This document shows positions 21,601 to 31,208 of a stretch of 64,000 nucleotides of DNA, piece by piece. This DNA comes from Massilia sp. Se16.2.3. Lineage in GTDB: Bacteria; Pseudomonadota; Gammaproteobacteria; Burkholderiales; Burkholderiaceae_D. The translations under genes were made by a program, and so were the position numbers. Positions within the stretch are counted from its first letter, which is position 1. Each line of letters opens with the position of its first letter. The stretch covers positions 4,650,001 to 4,714,000 of the forward strand of contig NZ_CP050451.1 in assembly GCF_014171595.1 (NCBI RefSeq), written 5' to 3'. The notes under the pieces are model-generated. The model ran no database searches. It was not told the DNA's origin and saw only the letters and a program-made list of their open reading frames with translations.

Positions 21601-21781
21601 GTTTGGCGCCGAGACCGGCTGCTTCGTCGTTCGACACCGAGGTCAGTTCGATCTCGGCGCGCAGCGGCTGGCCGAGCGCGGACAGGACGGTCAGCTTTCC
21701 CAGTCCCGCAGCCGATGCCGCCGACGACAACAGCACTGCACTGGCGACCGCGGCGGTAATGGTTTTCAACGCGGACGACAT
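18697..21781 (-). CDS. fimV: FimV-type peptidoglycan-binding hub protein (several frameshifts)
   Basis: FimV is an inner-membrane LysM protein that helps assemble type IV pilus secretins and polar signalling. Signal peptide MSSALKTITAAVASAVLL; FimV N-terminal domain (GLGKLTVLSALGQPLRAEIE, about 25-130); a LysM motif (YRVRAGDTLGRI ... MMLVALYRANPDAF); coiled coil (KELADAQQRVKELENNVNAL); membrane helix (IAYLAAGAGVLLLAALGV); cytoplasmic acidic region and the C-terminal FimV/TPR module (METKLDLAIAYQEIGDKEGA). Frame changes near 21330, 20900 and 19935 divide it into four pieces; joined, it is about 1028 residues. The DLD-repeat acidic linker is Ala/Asp/Leu-rich. Start could also be at 21808. Confidence 0.88.
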
Positions 21782-21860
21782 GATCTGAGGGCGGCGATTC
21801 AATGGCATAGTGAAGTGCGAGATGGTTAGCTGGAGGAAACTACGGTTTCCGGGAGGTCTC

Positions 21861-21889
21861 AACATATCATCATGCACTGGAGCATGCAA
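21861..21889 (-). promoter_or_regulatory. Possible fimV promoter
   Basis: Minus-strand TTGCAT (21884-21889) and TATGTT (21861-21866) with a 17-bp spacer, about 80 bp upstream of the fimV start. The match is moderate. Confidence 0.35.
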
Positions 21890-21934
21890 GCTCTGCGGGG
21901 CGTAGGAGTCTGAAACTGTCGGTTAAGCGCGCAA

Positions 21935-21958
21935 CCGCTGTTGTTTAGACAACAGCGG
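21935..21958. other. Perfect hairpin between asd and fimV
   Basis: Ten-base arms CCGCTGTTGT and ACAACAGCGG around TTAG, without a T tail. It may be a second stop signal, an RNA stability element or a protein-binding palindrome in front of fimV. The surrounding 300-bp gap otherwise holds only the asd terminator and a possible fimV promoter. Confidence 0.5.
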
Positions 21959-22032
21959 CGCGCTCCAAGCTTACTTCGGTGATAACAGATGTGATCAAAA
22001 TTTTATTAGTCATTTACTCCGCTCAGCCTGTG

Positions 22033-22056
22033 AAAACGCCGCGAAACATCGCGGCG
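22033..22056 (-). terminator. asd terminator
   Basis: Stem CGCCGCGA/TCGCGGCG (22037-22044 with 22049-22056), loop AACA, followed on the minus strand by TTTTCA. Lies 26 bp past the asd stop. Confidence 0.85.
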
Positions 22057-22081
22057 TCGGGAGGCTGGGCGGCGCCCTGTT

Positions 22082-23209
22082 TTACTTGTCCAGCACGATG
22101 CGCAGCATGCGGCGCAGCGGCTCGGCGGCGCCCCACAGCAACTGGTCGCCAACGGTAAAGGCCGACAGGTAGCTCGGTCCCATCGACATCTTGCGCAGGC
22201 GGCCGACCGGAATCGTCAAGCTGCCGGTCACGGCGGCCGGCGACAGGTCCCGCATCGAGGCTTCACGCGTGTTCGGCACCACCTTCACCCAGTCGTTGTG
22301 GGAGGCGATGATGTCGTTGATTTCGTCGAGCGGCACGTCCTTCGTCATCTTGATGGTCAGCGCCTGCGAATGGCAGCGCATCGCGCCGATGCGCACGCAC
22401 AGGCCGTCGACGGGAATCGCTTTGGTGCCGAAACCGTCGCCGCGGCCGAGGATCTTGTTGGTCTCGGCGCCGGCCTTCCACTCTTCCTTCGACTGGCCGT
22501 TGCCCAGGTCCTTGTCGATCCAGGGAATCAGGTTGCCGGCCAGCGGCACGCCGAACTGCTTGGTTTCCTCAGGCGACAGGCCATGCTGGGTCGCCAGCAC
22601 GGTGCGGTCGATTTCGAGGATGGCCGAGGCCGGGTCGTCCAGCAGCGGTTTCACCGCGCCGTTGATGGTGCCGAACTGGGTCAGCAGTTCGCGCATGTGC
22701 TGGGCGCCACCGCCGGAGGCTGCCTGGTAGGTCATGGAGGTCATCCACTCGACCAGGCCCTGCTCGAACAGGCCGCCCAGGCCCATCAGCATGCACGACA
22801 CCGTGCAGTTGCCGCCGATGTAGTTCTTCACGCCGCGCGACATGGCGTTCTTGATGACGTCCTTGTTGACCGGGTCGAGCACGATGACGGCGTCGTCGTT
22901 CATGCGCAGGGTCGAGGCGGCATCGATCCAGTAGCCGTTCCAGCCGGCCGCGCGCAGCTTCGGGAAGACCTCGCTCGTGTAGTCGCCGCCCTGGCAGGAG
23001 ATGATGATCTCGCATTTCGACAGCTCGGCGATGTCGCTGGCGCTCTTCAACCTGGTTTCGTTCTTCGCCATCTTCGGGGCGTCGCCGCCCGGATTCGACG
23101 TCGTGAAGAACACCGGCTCGATGAAGGCGAAATCGCCCTCGTCCTGCATGCGCTGCATCAGGACCGAACCGACCATACCGCGCCAACCTACCAGGCCTAC
23201 TAATTTCAT
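22082..23209 (-). CDS. asd: Aspartate-semialdehyde dehydrogenase
   Basis: Reduces aspartyl phosphate to the semialdehyde shared by Lys, DAP, Thr and Met pathways. 375 residues, intact. NADP-binding start [21 protein letters not shown]; the catalytic Cys is in [15 protein letters not shown]; the catalytic His region is [14 protein letters not shown]. The length and the WRGMVG motif mark the Gram-negative Asd type. An AGGAATT ribosome site precedes the ATG. It lies between leuB and fimV on the same strand. Confidence 0.98.
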   Translation of the reverse strand: MKLVGLVGWRGMVGSVLMQRMQDEGDFAFIEPVFFTTSNPGGDAPKMAKNETRLKSASDIAELSKCEIIISCQGGDYTSEVFPKLRAAGWNGYWIDAASTLRMNDDAVIVLDPVNKDVIKNAMSRGVKNYIGGNCTVSCMLMGLGGLFEQGLVEWMTSMTYQAASGGGAQHMRELLTQFGTINGAVKPLLDDPASAILEIDRTVLATQHGLSPEETKQFGVPLAGNLIPWIDKDLGNGQSKEEWKAGAETNKILGRGDGFGTKAIPVDGLCVRIGAMRCHSQALTIKMTKDVPLDEINDIIASHNDWVKVVPNTREASMRDLSPAAVTGSLTIPVGRLRKMSMGPSYLSAFTVGDQLLWGAAEPLRRMLRIVLDK

Positions 23210-23256
23210 TTTTCGGAATTCCTATAACTATGATCGTCGTTTACTACATCATCGTT

Positions 23257-23310
23257 CACGCGTGGGGTCATCGAGGCCGGCGGCCTCGATGACGGTGCCC
23301 ATCCTACGCG
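23257..23310. repeat. Degenerate palindromic element between leuB and asd
   Basis: A perfect hairpin ATCGAGGCCGGCGGCCTCGAT (20 bp plus centre, about 23270-23290) is flanked by CGTGGGG on one side and GTGCCCATCCTACG on the other. The flanks resemble the ends of the GTAGGGTGGGC...GCCCACCCTAC elements elsewhere in the window, so this may be a worn half copy. It can also serve as a structured RNA between the genes. Confidence 0.5.
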
Positions 23311-23320
23311 AGCACCGGCT

Positions 23321-24394
23321 TTACCTTAGTGCCTGCACCACCGCGTCGCCCATCTGTTCGGTGCCAACGCGCTGCGTGCCATCCTCAAATATATCCGGAG
23401 TCCGCAATCCTTGCTGGAGGACGCGCTTTACCGCCGCCTCGATGCGGTCAGCCTGCTCGGGCTTGCCGAGCGAATAGCGCAGCATCATCGCGCTTGACAA
23501 AATCGTCGCCAGTGGATTGGCAACGCCCTTGCCGGCAATGTCCGGTGCCGAGCCGTGCGAGGGTTCATATAGCCCCTTGTTGTCCGCGTCGAGCGAAGCG
23601 GAGGGCAACATGCCGATCGAGCCGGTCAGCATCGCGGCCGCGTCCGACAGGATGTCGCCGAACATGTTGCCGGTGACGATGACGTCGAATTTCTTCGGCG
23701 CGCGCACCAGCTGCATCGCCGCGTTATCGACATACATGTGTTCCAGCTGGACGTCCGGATAGTCCTTGTGCACGTCGGTGACGATGTCGCGCCAGAACTG
23801 GAAGGTCTCCAGCACATTGGCCTTGTCGACGCTGGTGACACGCTTGTCCCGCTTCCGCGCGGCCTGGAAGGCGACGTGGGCGATGCGGCGGATTTCGCCT
23901 TCGGCATAGCGCATCGTGTCGTAGCCTTCGCGCTGGCCCTTGAAGGGGCCGTCGGGGCATTCGCGCACGCCGCGCGGCTTGCCGAAATAGATGTCGCCGG
24001 TCAGTTCGCGGATGATGAGGATATCCAGCCCGGCCACGATCTCGGGTTTCAGGCTGGAGGCGCCGGCCAGCTCCGGATACAGGATGGCCGGACGCAGGTT
24101 GGCGAACAGGCCGAGCTCGCGGCGCAGTCCCAGGATGGCCTGCTCGGGGCGCAGCGCGCGCTCGAGCGTGTCGTATTTGAAATCGCCCACCGCACCGAAC
24201 AGCACGGCGTCGGCCTCTTTCGCCAGCTTCAGCGTGGCTTCCGGCAGCGGATGGCCGTGCGCGGCATAGCCGGCGCCGCCCACTTCCGCACGCTCCATCT
24301 CGAACGATTCGCCCAGCGCATCGAGCACGCGCACGGCTTGCGCCATGATTTCGGGACCGATGCCGTCGCCCGGCAGGATGGCGATCTTGGTCAT
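23321..24394 (-). CDS. leuB: 3-isopropylmalate dehydrogenase
   Basis: NAD-dependent oxidative decarboxylation in leucine synthesis. 357 residues, intact, starting [19 protein letters not shown]. The substrate and metal site motifs are present: LREL...[25 protein letters not shown] and the family signature [26 protein letters not shown], followed by [20 protein letters not shown]. It starts 12 bp after leuD and is followed by asd. Confidence 0.98.
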   Translation of the reverse strand: MTKIAILPGDGIGPEIMAQAVRVLDALGESFEMERAEVGGAGYAAHGHPLPEATLKLAKEADAVLFGAVGDFKYDTLERALRPEQAILGLRRELGLFANLRPAILYPELAGASSLKPEIVAGLDILIIRELTGDIYFGKPRGVRECPDGPFKGQREGYDTMRYAEGEIRRIAHVAFQAARKRDKRVTSVDKANVLETFQFWRDIVTDVHKDYPDVQLEHMYVDNAAMQLVRAPKKFDVIVTGNMFGDILSDAAAMLTGSIGMLPSASLDADNKGLYEPSHGSAPDIAGKGVANPLATILSSAMMLRYSLGKPEQADRIEAAVKRVLQQGLRTPDIFEDGTQRVGTEQMGDAVVQALR

Positions 24395-24406
24395 ACGTGT
24401 AGCTTC

Positions 24407-25054
24407 CTAAATGGTGTTGACCAGCCAGGGCTGGCGTGCCAGGTGGCGTTCTTCGAAAGCGCGGATCTCGTCGGCGTGGCGCAGGGTCAGGCCGATGTCG
24501 TCCAGCCCATTGGTGAGGCAGTATTTGCGGAAGTCGTCGATGGCGAATTCGCACTTGACGCGCCCATCCGGCGTGCGCAGGACCTGTTGCGGCAGGTCGA
24601 CGATCAGCCTGAAACCGATGGCGGCCTTGACCTCGTCGAAGAGGTGGTCGATCTGGGTATCAGGCAGCACGATCGGCAGCAGGCCGCTCTTGTAGCAGTT
24701 GTTGAAGAAGATGTCGGCAAAGCTCGGCGCGACAATCGCACGGAAGCCATACTGCTGCAGGGCCCAGGGCGCGTGCTCGCGCGAGGAGCCGCAGCCGAAG
24801 TTCTTGCGGGTCAGCAGGATCGAGGCGCCGGCATAGCGCGGCTGGTTCAGCACGAAGTCCGGGTTGAGCGGGCGATTGCTGCAATCCTGGCCCGGCTCGC
24901 CGTGGTCGAGATAGCGCCACTCATCGAACAGGTTCGGGCCGAAACCGGTGCGCCGGATCGACTTCAGGAACTGCTTCGGGATGATGGCGTCGGTGTCGAC
25001 ATTGGCGCGGTCGAGCGGCGCCACCAGGCCTTCGTGTACGGTGAATGTGTCCAT
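24407..25054 (-). CDS. leuD: 3-isopropylmalate dehydratase small subunit
   Basis: Swivel subunit of the isopropylmalate isomerase. 215 residues, starting [20 protein letters not shown]. Typical motifs are [14 protein letters not shown], the [13 protein letters not shown] loop and [17 protein letters not shown]. It needs LeuC, encoded just upstream with a small lipoprotein gene in between. Intact. Confidence 0.97.
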   Translation of the reverse strand: MDTFTVHEGLVAPLDRANVDTDAIIPKQFLKSIRRTGFGPNLFDEWRYLDHGEPGQDCSNRPLNPDFVLNQPRYAGASILLTRKNFGCGSSREHAPWALQQYGFRAIVAPSFADIFFNNCYKSGLLPIVLPDTQIDHLFDEVKAAIGFRLIVDLPQQVLRTPDGRVKCEFAIDDFRKYCLTNGLDDIGLTLRHADEIRAFEERHLARQPWLVNTI

Positions 25055-25096
25055 GTTTGCGCGCGCCCGTCGTGTGGGTGGATTGGTGTGGGTGGA

Positions 25097-25219
25097 TTAT
25101 TTGCCGCCGGCGCCGGTGACGACCTTGCCGACCTTTTGCACGTCGCGGCCGAAACCGGAGACGGTGTTGCAGCCGGCGAGAACGAGGGCGATCAGCGAGA
25201 GAGCGAATACTTTTTTCAT
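25097..25219 (-). CDS. Entericidin-like small lipoprotein
   Basis: A 40-residue protein, MKKVFALSLIALVLAGCNTV followed by SGFGRDVQKVGKVVTGAGGK. The lipobox LAGC puts the lipidated Cys at residue 17; the mature peptide of about 24 residues has the entericidin pattern (NTVxGxGxDVxxxG). The TAA is at 25097-25099. Entericidins are outer-membrane toxin/antidote lipoproteins linked to stress lysis in E. coli; the role here is unknown. It sits between leuC and leuD on the same strand (44 bp after leuC, 42 bp before leuD). It is easily missed because of its length. Confidence 0.85.
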   Translation of the reverse strand: MKKVFALSLIALVLAGCNTVSGFGRDVQKVGKVVTGAGGK

Positions 25220-25263
25220 GGTGGTCCTGTATTACTTGTTCAGTGTGTGAAAATCGGCGGCAC

Positions 25264-26660
25264 TCACAGTGCGCGCACGTCGACGAAATGGCCGGCGATG
25301 CCGGCGGCGGCGGCCATGGCCGGCGATACCAGGTGGGTGCGTCCGCCCTGCCCTTGCCGCCCTTCGAAATTGCGGTTCGAGGTCGAGGCGCAACGCTCGC
25401 CCGGCTCCAGGCGGTCGGCATTCATCGCCAGGCACATCGAGCAGCCCGGCTCGCGCCATTCGAAACCGGCGGCCTTGAAGATCTGGTCGAGGCCTTCGCG
25501 CTCGGCCTGCTCCTTCACCAGGCCGGAACCCGGCACGACCAGCGCCAGCTTGACGTTCGCGGCGCGCTGGCGCCCGCGCACGACGCTCGCCGCCGCGCGC
25601 AGGTCCTCGATGCGCGAATTCGTGCACGAGCCGATGAAGACCTTGTCGATGCGGATGTCTTCGATCGCCGTGTTCGGTTTGAGGTCCATGTAGAGCAGCG
25701 CTTTTTCGATGGCGTCGCGGCGTACGGCATCCTGTTCGCGGTCGGGGTCGGGCACGTGGCCGTCGATCGCCGTCACCATCTCGGGCGAGGTGCCCCAGGT
25801 GACCTGCGGGCGGATCTGCGTGGCGTCGAGCGTGACGACCAGGTCGAAGCGGGCGCCGGGGTCGGTGTGCAGCGTGCGCCAGTAGGCACAGGCCTGCTCC
25901 CACTGCTCGCCCTTCGGCGAGAACGGCCGGTCCTTGACGTAGTCGATGGTGGTCTGGTCGACGGCGACCATGCCGGCGCGCGCGCCCGCCTCGATCGCCA
26001 TGTTACAGACCGTCATGCGCCCTTCCATCGACAGCGAACGGATGGTCGAGCCACCGAATTCGATGGCATACCCGGTGCCGCCGGCGGTGCCGATCCTGCC
26101 GATCACGGCCAGCACGATGTCCTTGGCCGTGACGCCTTTCGGCAGCGCGCCGTCGACCTGCACCAGCATCGCTTTCGATTTCTTTGCCAGCAGGGTTTGC
26201 GTGGCCAGCACGTGCTCGACTTCCGAGGTGCCGATGCCGTGGGCCAGGCAGCCGAAAGCGCCGTGGGTGGAGGTGTGCGAGTCGCCGCAGACGACCGTCA
26301 TGCCCGGCAGCGTCGCCCCCTGCTCGGGCCCGATCACGTGGACGATGCCCGGCGGCGGTCGTTCATGTCGAAATAGGTGAGACCGAAGCGCTTCGCGTTG
26401 GCATCGAGCGTTTCGACCTGCAGGCGCGAGGTGGGGTCAAGGATGCCGGCGCGGCGGTCGGTGGTGGGCACGTTGTGGTCGGCCACGGCCAGGTTGGCAC
26501 TCGTGCGCCAGAGCGGGCGGCCCGCCTCGCGCAGGCCCTCGAAGGCCTGCGGGCTGGTCACTTCATGGACCAGGTGGCGGTCGATGTAGAGCACCGTGGT
26601 GCCGTCCGCGTCGGCACGGACGACGTGCGATTCCCAGAGTTTGTCGTAGAGCGTCTTCAT
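25264..26660 (-). CDS. leuC: 3-isopropylmalate dehydratase large subunit (frameshifted)
   Basis: Aconitase-family isomerase holding a [4Fe-4S] cluster. Starts [20 protein letters not shown]. The cluster cysteines are visible in [13 protein letters not shown] and [11 protein letters not shown], and [12 protein letters not shown] is the substrate-site motif. The first 105 residues and the remainder are in different frames; one base missing in the CCGGG run near 26350 would join them as [18 protein letters not shown], matching the family. Restored length is about 466 residues. First gene of leuC-(entericidin)-leuD-leuB. Confidence 0.95.
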
Positions 26661-26813
26661 GCTGTGGTCCCTTGCGCCAGCCCCCTGTTTTGAAGGCGAA
26701 ATTGATTATGCCATATTTGTGCAGTGCGGCAGTAATCGGGCCATTTTGCATCTTCCTGCTTATTTTTACCACTCCTTGCAAACAAAATTTGCATATAGCT
26801 CGCGTAATGCAAA

Positions 26814-26849
26814 TAAAAAAAGCCTGCACAGAAGCTGTGCAGGCTTTTA
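26814..26849. terminator. Bidirectional terminator between cheA and leuC
   Basis: Perfect 11-bp stem AGCCTGCACAG/CTGTGCAGGCT (26821-26831 with 26835-26845), with an A run upstream and TTTTATT downstream. It ends the cheZ-cheA transcript on the minus strand before the leu genes. Confidence 0.9.
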
Positions 26850-26891
26850 TTGCCAAGGCGCCGGAGCACCTTTTTTTACGCGGTTACCAGG

Positions 26892-28798
26892 TCAAGCGGC
26901 CATGCGCACGTTGCTGCGGCAGCCGTCCATCAGGAAGGACAGGCCCACCACCAGCACCAGTTCGCCTTCGGCCGAACGCGCGGTACCGGTGATGCCTTCG
27001 ACGGTCAGCGCCGTCATCGGCTTGATCACCAGGTCGGCCGTGCCATCGACCGCTTCCACCGCCAGGATGTAGGGCTGCGGCGCATTGATGACGATGCCGA
27101 CGCGTTCGACAGCTTCCTCGTAGCCGAGCGAACCGGCCAGCGAACGCACCGGCAGCGGACGGCCCTGGTCCTTCAGCACCGGGGCGCCGCCGACCATCGA
27201 GAAGGTTTCCGGCAGCTCGACCACGCGCTCGACCACGGCCATCGGCAGCGCCAGCGAAGCGCCGGACGTGGAGACCAGCATGGTCGGCACGATCGACAGT
27301 TCGATCGGCAGGCGGATCGCGAACTTGGTGCCGTGGCCGAGCGAGGAATCGATGCGGATCGCGCCGCGGTTCTTTTCCACCGCGGTCTTCACCACGTCCA
27401 TGCCGACGCCGCGGCCCGAGACCGAGGAAGCGACTTCCTTGGTCGAGAAGCCCGGCAGGAACACCAGCTGGTAGGCGTCGTCGTCGTTCGGGGCGCCGTT
27501 CTCGCCGATCAGGCCCTTGTCGATGGCCTTGCGACGCAGCTTGACCGGGTCCATGCCCTTGCCGTCATCCTGCAGCACGATCATGACGCTGTTCGCTTCC
27601 TGCCAGGCTTTGAGCAGGATGAAGGCCTTGGCCGGCTTGCCCGCGGCGACACGTTCTTCCGGCGACTCGACACCGTGGTCGAGCGCGTTACGCAGCATGT
27701 GCACCAGCGGGTCGTACAGGCTGTCCACGACGACGCGGTCGACTTCCGTCTCGGCGCCTTCGATGGTCAGCTCGACGTCCTTGCCGAGGTCCTTCGCCAG
27801 TTCGCGCACGAGGCGCGGGAACTTCTGGAACAGGCGGCCCACCGGCTGCATGCGCGTTGCCAGCGTGGCACGCTGCAGTTCGGCCGAATAGCGTGAAGCA
27901 CGTTCCAGCGTTTCGGTCAGCGTCGCCATCAGCGTGGCGGCCTGGCCTTCGAACTTGAACTGCGACAGGCGTTCGAGCAGCACGGCAGCCTGGTTGGCGG
28001 CCTGCACCGATTCGCCGGCCACTTCCAGCAGCGCGTCGAGCTTGACGGCATCGATACGGATGCTTTCGTCCTTGGCCGGCGCCGCCGCGGCACGCGCTTC
28101 GGCGACCTTGGCGTCGCTACGACGCTCGGTGCCGTCCCAGCCCGGCCGGGCACCGGCAGGGGCCGATGCGGTAACCGACACGGCAGCGGGGCGGCAGCGG
28201 CGGGGGCATCGGCCGGCGTGCTGGCCGGTGCAGGGGCCGCTGGCGCGGCGCCAGTCGGGATCGCGGCGCTGGCCGGCACGACGGCGTTGAACATCGCCGT
28301 CCAGTCAAGGCCATCGGCGCCAGGGGCAGGCACGGCGGCAGGTGCGGCCACTACGGGAGCAGCGGCAACCGGGGCCGGCGCAGGCGCTGCCACCGGTGCA
28401 GGCGCGGCTTGCGCCTTGCCTTCGATCGCCTCTTTCAGGATGCGTTCCGGGGCTTCCGGCATCGGTGCCAGCGCTTCCGGCGCGGTGCCGTTGTTCAGGT
28501 CGTTCAGCTGGTCGGCAACGAAGCCCGATGCCTCCAGCGCCGCTTCGATCGACAGCGGCGTGACCGGCGCGGCGCCGGTGCGCAGCGCGTCGAACAGGTT
28601 CTCGGTCAGGTGGCAGGCTGCGACCAGCGCAGGCAAGCCCATGAAGCCGGCACCGCCCTTGATCGTGTGGAAGGACCGGAACACCGCGTTCAGCGTTTCC
28701 TTGTTCTCCGGATCGCGTTCGAGGCGCAGCAGGTGCTCTTCAACATTGACCGCCAGATCCATCGCCTCGACGACGAAATCCTTGAGCATATCGTCCAT
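26892..28798 (-). CDS. cheA: Chemotaxis histidine kinase CheA (frameshifted)
   Basis: Core kinase of a chemosensory array. Domain order: Hpt with the phosphorylated His in SFHTIKGGAGFMG (near residue 44), an Ala/Pro linker of about 120 residues, dimerisation, ATPase (HMLRNALDHGVE; LQDDGKGMD; GRGVGMDVV) and C-terminal CheW-like domain. I see no separate CheY/CheB-docking domain, so the linker may stand in for it. The frame shifts in the Gly/Ala/Pro-rich linker near 28190. Restored length is about 636 residues. The upstream cheZ stop overlaps the cheA start by 1 bp. No methyl-accepting proteins or cheW lie nearby. Confidence 0.9.
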
Positions 28799-29625
28799 TA
28801 GAATCCCAGATCGGCAAGAAGATCGTCGACGTTATCCTGGTCCAGCGCCGCTTCCGGCACCGACGGTCCTTGCATCAGTTGCACGGGCGCGGCTTCTTTT
28901 TCGGCCAGCTTGGCGCGGGTTTCTGGCGGCGCGTTGTCGCGCAGCAGCTGGGCCAGCTCGTTCTCGACCGTCTTGGTGATGGTCACGACTTTCTTGATCA
29001 GCTGGCCGGTGATGTCCTGGAAGTCCTGCGCCATCATGATTTCCAGCAGGCGCGACTTCTCCAGTTCGGTCGCTTCCGCGACGGCGGCGGCAAACTGGCG
29101 CGAATCGCCGGCCAGGGCCTTGAACTCGTCCAGGCTGAGCTTGCCGGAGAACAGGTCGGCCCAGCGGGTCTCCATGTCGGCGGCCTGCTTCGACAGCTTG
29201 TCCTGTGCCGGCATGCCTTCGTCCAGGGTGTTGAGCACCTTGTTGGCGGCCTGCTCGGTCAGGGTGGCGACGTATTCCAGGCGGTCCTGGGCATCGTTGA
29301 TCTGGCTCGACGCCTCGGTCAGCGCGCGGTCGTAGCCGAGCTCGCGCAGCGAGTCGTGCAGCAGACGCACGATGCCGCCGAGGCGCTCGTACATGTTCTT
29401 GTCGCCCTCGCCGCCTTCGGTGGCGGCAGGCGCGGCGGCCTGCGCTGCCGGGGCAGCGGCGGCGGGTGCGCTGGTCATTGCCACCTGGTCGAACAGGGCT
29501 TCCAGGTCGTCCTCGTCGGCTGCGGGCGCAGCCGCGGCAGGCGCCGGCGCAACCGCAGGCGCACTATCGCGCTGGGCTGCCACTTCCTCGAATAAGGCGT
29601 CGAAATCGTCGGCGGCGTCGGTCAT
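28798..29625 (-). CDS. cheZ: Protein phosphatase CheZ
   Basis: Dephosphorylates CheY-P. 275 residues: an acidic/Ala-rich N-terminus, a long helical hairpin with the catalytic Gln motif AQDFQDITGQLIKKV (about 205-220) and the C-terminal CheY-binding helix ending NVDDLLADLGF. These two motifs make the call specific. It overlaps cheA by one base (stop/start) and precedes it, so the pair is translationally coupled. No cheY is seen in the window. Confidence 0.93.
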   Translation of the reverse strand: MTDAADDFDALFEEVAAQRDSAPAVAPAPAAAAPAADEDDLEALFDQVAMTSAPAAAAPAAQAAAPAATEGGEGDKNMYERLGGIVRLLHDSLRELGYDRALTEASSQINDAQDRLEYVATLTEQAANKVLNTLDEGMPAQDKLSKQAADMETRWADLFSGKLSLDEFKALAGDSRQFAAAVAEATELEKSRLLEIMMAQDFQDITGQLIKKVVTITKTVENELAQLLRDNAPPETRAKLAEKEAAPVQLMQGPSVPEAALDQDNVDDLLADLGF

Positions 29626-30011
29626 AATCCCTGCTTCTCCATAATAAATAAGTGTCGCGTTCAGCGGCTTCGGTCCGGTGGATGCGGACTTCCGTGCGCG
29701 TCATGCGTATCGCTGGAAGCCCCAAAATTCAGTAAGCGAGTGTAGCAGCGTAGTTGCCGTAGGTAAATCTCCTAAAACGCACTACACCAAAATGGACAAG
29801 GAATCTTAATTCCGGGACAATAAAACCGCGCAGTTCCTGAATATTTTCGCAAGCAAGGTGTTGTTTTGTGGTCGCACCGATTGTGCATGCTTTTTCGGCG
29901 TGGCCAGAAGTAGCGGACTCATGTTTGAGCGAAGTCAACTGCTTGCGCCATCACAATCGCCGCGCTGCATAGGACGGGCCACAATATCGTGGCGTTTTCG
30001 GAGGGCTCATC
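29626..30011. other. Divergent intergenic region cheZ / usp (386 bp)
   Basis: No open frame with coding character. The centre (about 29720-29860) is clearly more AT-rich than its surroundings, consistent with regulatory DNA for both genes. Near the usp gene TTG-N8-CAA occurs at about 29942-29955 (TTGCGCCATCACAA), which keeps only the outer bases of an FNR-type box; I do not assert a site. Confidence 0.4.
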
Positions 30012-30479
30012 ATGTACCGGAAGATCCTGATCACCACCGACGGTTCCACCGTGTCGCAGCACACGGCCTGCGCCGGCGTCAAGTTCGCGCACCAGATGGG
30101 GGCCGAAGTGCTGGCCCTGTTCGTGGCGCCCGAATACCAATATCCCGTGTATGTCGAAATCATTCCCCCCTCCTACCCCAGCGAGGAGGAATACATCGCC
30201 CAGATGCGCCGCACCGGCGAGGAATACATGGGCCGCATCATGCGTTCCTGCGCCCAGGCCGAGCTGCAGCACAGCTGCATGACCGCCTTTTCCGACGCCA
30301 CCGCCCTCAAGATCGTCGACGTCGCCGAGCAGGAAGGCTGCGACCTGATCTTCATGGGCTCGCACGGGCGCAGCGGCTGGGGCCAGATCCTGCTGGGCAG
30401 CGTCACCAACAAGGTGCTGTCGCATACGACCAGGCCGGTCCTGGTGCACCGCCTGATCAACGAACCGGTCGCAAGCTGA
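30012..30479 (+). CDS. Universal stress protein (UspA family)
   Basis: 155-residue Rossmann-like protein starting MYRKILITTDGST, the Usp N-terminus with ATP-contacting Asp. The ATP-binding loop G-x2-G-x9-G(S/T) is seen as GSHGRSGWGQILLGSVTNK near residues 117-135. It is cytoplasmic and probably dimeric. Genes of this class respond to oxygen limitation, starvation or damage; here it precedes an orphan response regulator by 84 bp and a Crp/Fnr regulator lies 1.3 kb on. Confidence 0.93.
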   Translation: MYRKILITTDGSTVSQHTACAGVKFAHQMGAEVLALFVAPEYQYPVYVEIIPPSYPSEEEYIAQMRRTGEEYMGRIMRSCAQAELQHSCMTAFSDATALKIVDVAEQEGCDLIFMGSHGRSGWGQILLGSVTNKVLSHTTRPVLVHRLINEPVAS

Positions 30480-30563
30480 CCGCCGCTGTTAGCCCATGAT
30501 TTGCACGCCACCCCGGCGTGCTTGCCATATCGAGCGCGGCCGTCCCGCGCGGGAGAGTAACTC

Positions 30564-31208
30564 ATGATAAGAATCGTCATTGCGGATGACCACACCATCA
30601 TGCGCGAAGGCCTCAAGCGCATCCTCGACGGCGCGCTCGACGTCGAAATTGTCGGCGAAGCAACCAATGGATTCGAGGTGCTGACCCTGGTGCGCCAGGG
30701 CGGCTTCGACCTGTTGCTGCTCGACTTGTCGATGCCAGGCCGCAGCGGCGTCGACCTGATCCGCCAGGTGCGCAGCGAAGCGCCGAAACTGGCGGTCCTG
30801 ATCCTGACCATGCACGAGGAAGAGCAATACGCGGTACGGGCAATCCGCGCTGGCGCCCAGGGCTATCTCACCAAGGAAAGCGCGGGCACCCAGCTGGTCG
30901 GCGCCATCCGCAAGGTCGCCTCCGGCCGCCCGTATATCAGTACCGAAGTGGCCGAGCAGCTGGCGCTGAACATCATGGCGCCAAACGAGCAATTGCTGCA
31001 CAAACAACTGTCGGACCGCGAGTTCGAGGTCTTTTCGCTACTGGTCGGCGGCAAGTCGATCACCGAAATCGCGAACAACCTGCACCTGTCCGTGAAAACG
31101 GTCAGCACCCACAAGACCCGGATCATGCAGAAGATGGGCATGACCTCCTTGTCGGAAATGGTGCAATACGCCGTGGCGCATCGCCTGCTGTCGCCGATGA
31201 AGGCCTGA
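30564..31208 (+). CDS. NarL/FixJ-family response regulator
   Basis: 214 residues. The receiver domain (1-120) has the acidic pair ADD (residues 7-9), phospho-acceptor Asp54 (LLLDLSMPG), Thr in ILTMHEE and Lys in GYLTKES. The C-terminal LuxR-type HTH (about 145-205) reads LSDREFEVFSLLVGGKSI ... HLSVKTVSTHKTRI. A good ribosome site (GGGAGAG) precedes the ATG. No sensor kinase is adjacent; the LytS- and Che-type kinases in the window are unlikely partners by family. The target is unknown. Confidence 0.92.
   Translation: MIRIVIADDHTIMREGLKRILDGALDVEIVGEATNGFEVLTLVRQGGFDLLLLDLSMPGRSGVDLIRQVRSEAPKLAVLILTMHEEEQYAVRAIRAGAQGYLTKESAGTQLVGAIRKVASGRPYISTEVAEQLALNIMAPNEQLLHKQLSDREFEVFSLLVGGKSITEIANNLHLSVKTVSTHKTRIMQKMGMTSLSEMVQYAVAHRLLSPMKA

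Noticed and set aside
29942..29955. FNR box upstream of the universal stress gene
   Set aside because: Only the outer TTG and CAA match; the inner AT bases of the consensus are missing.
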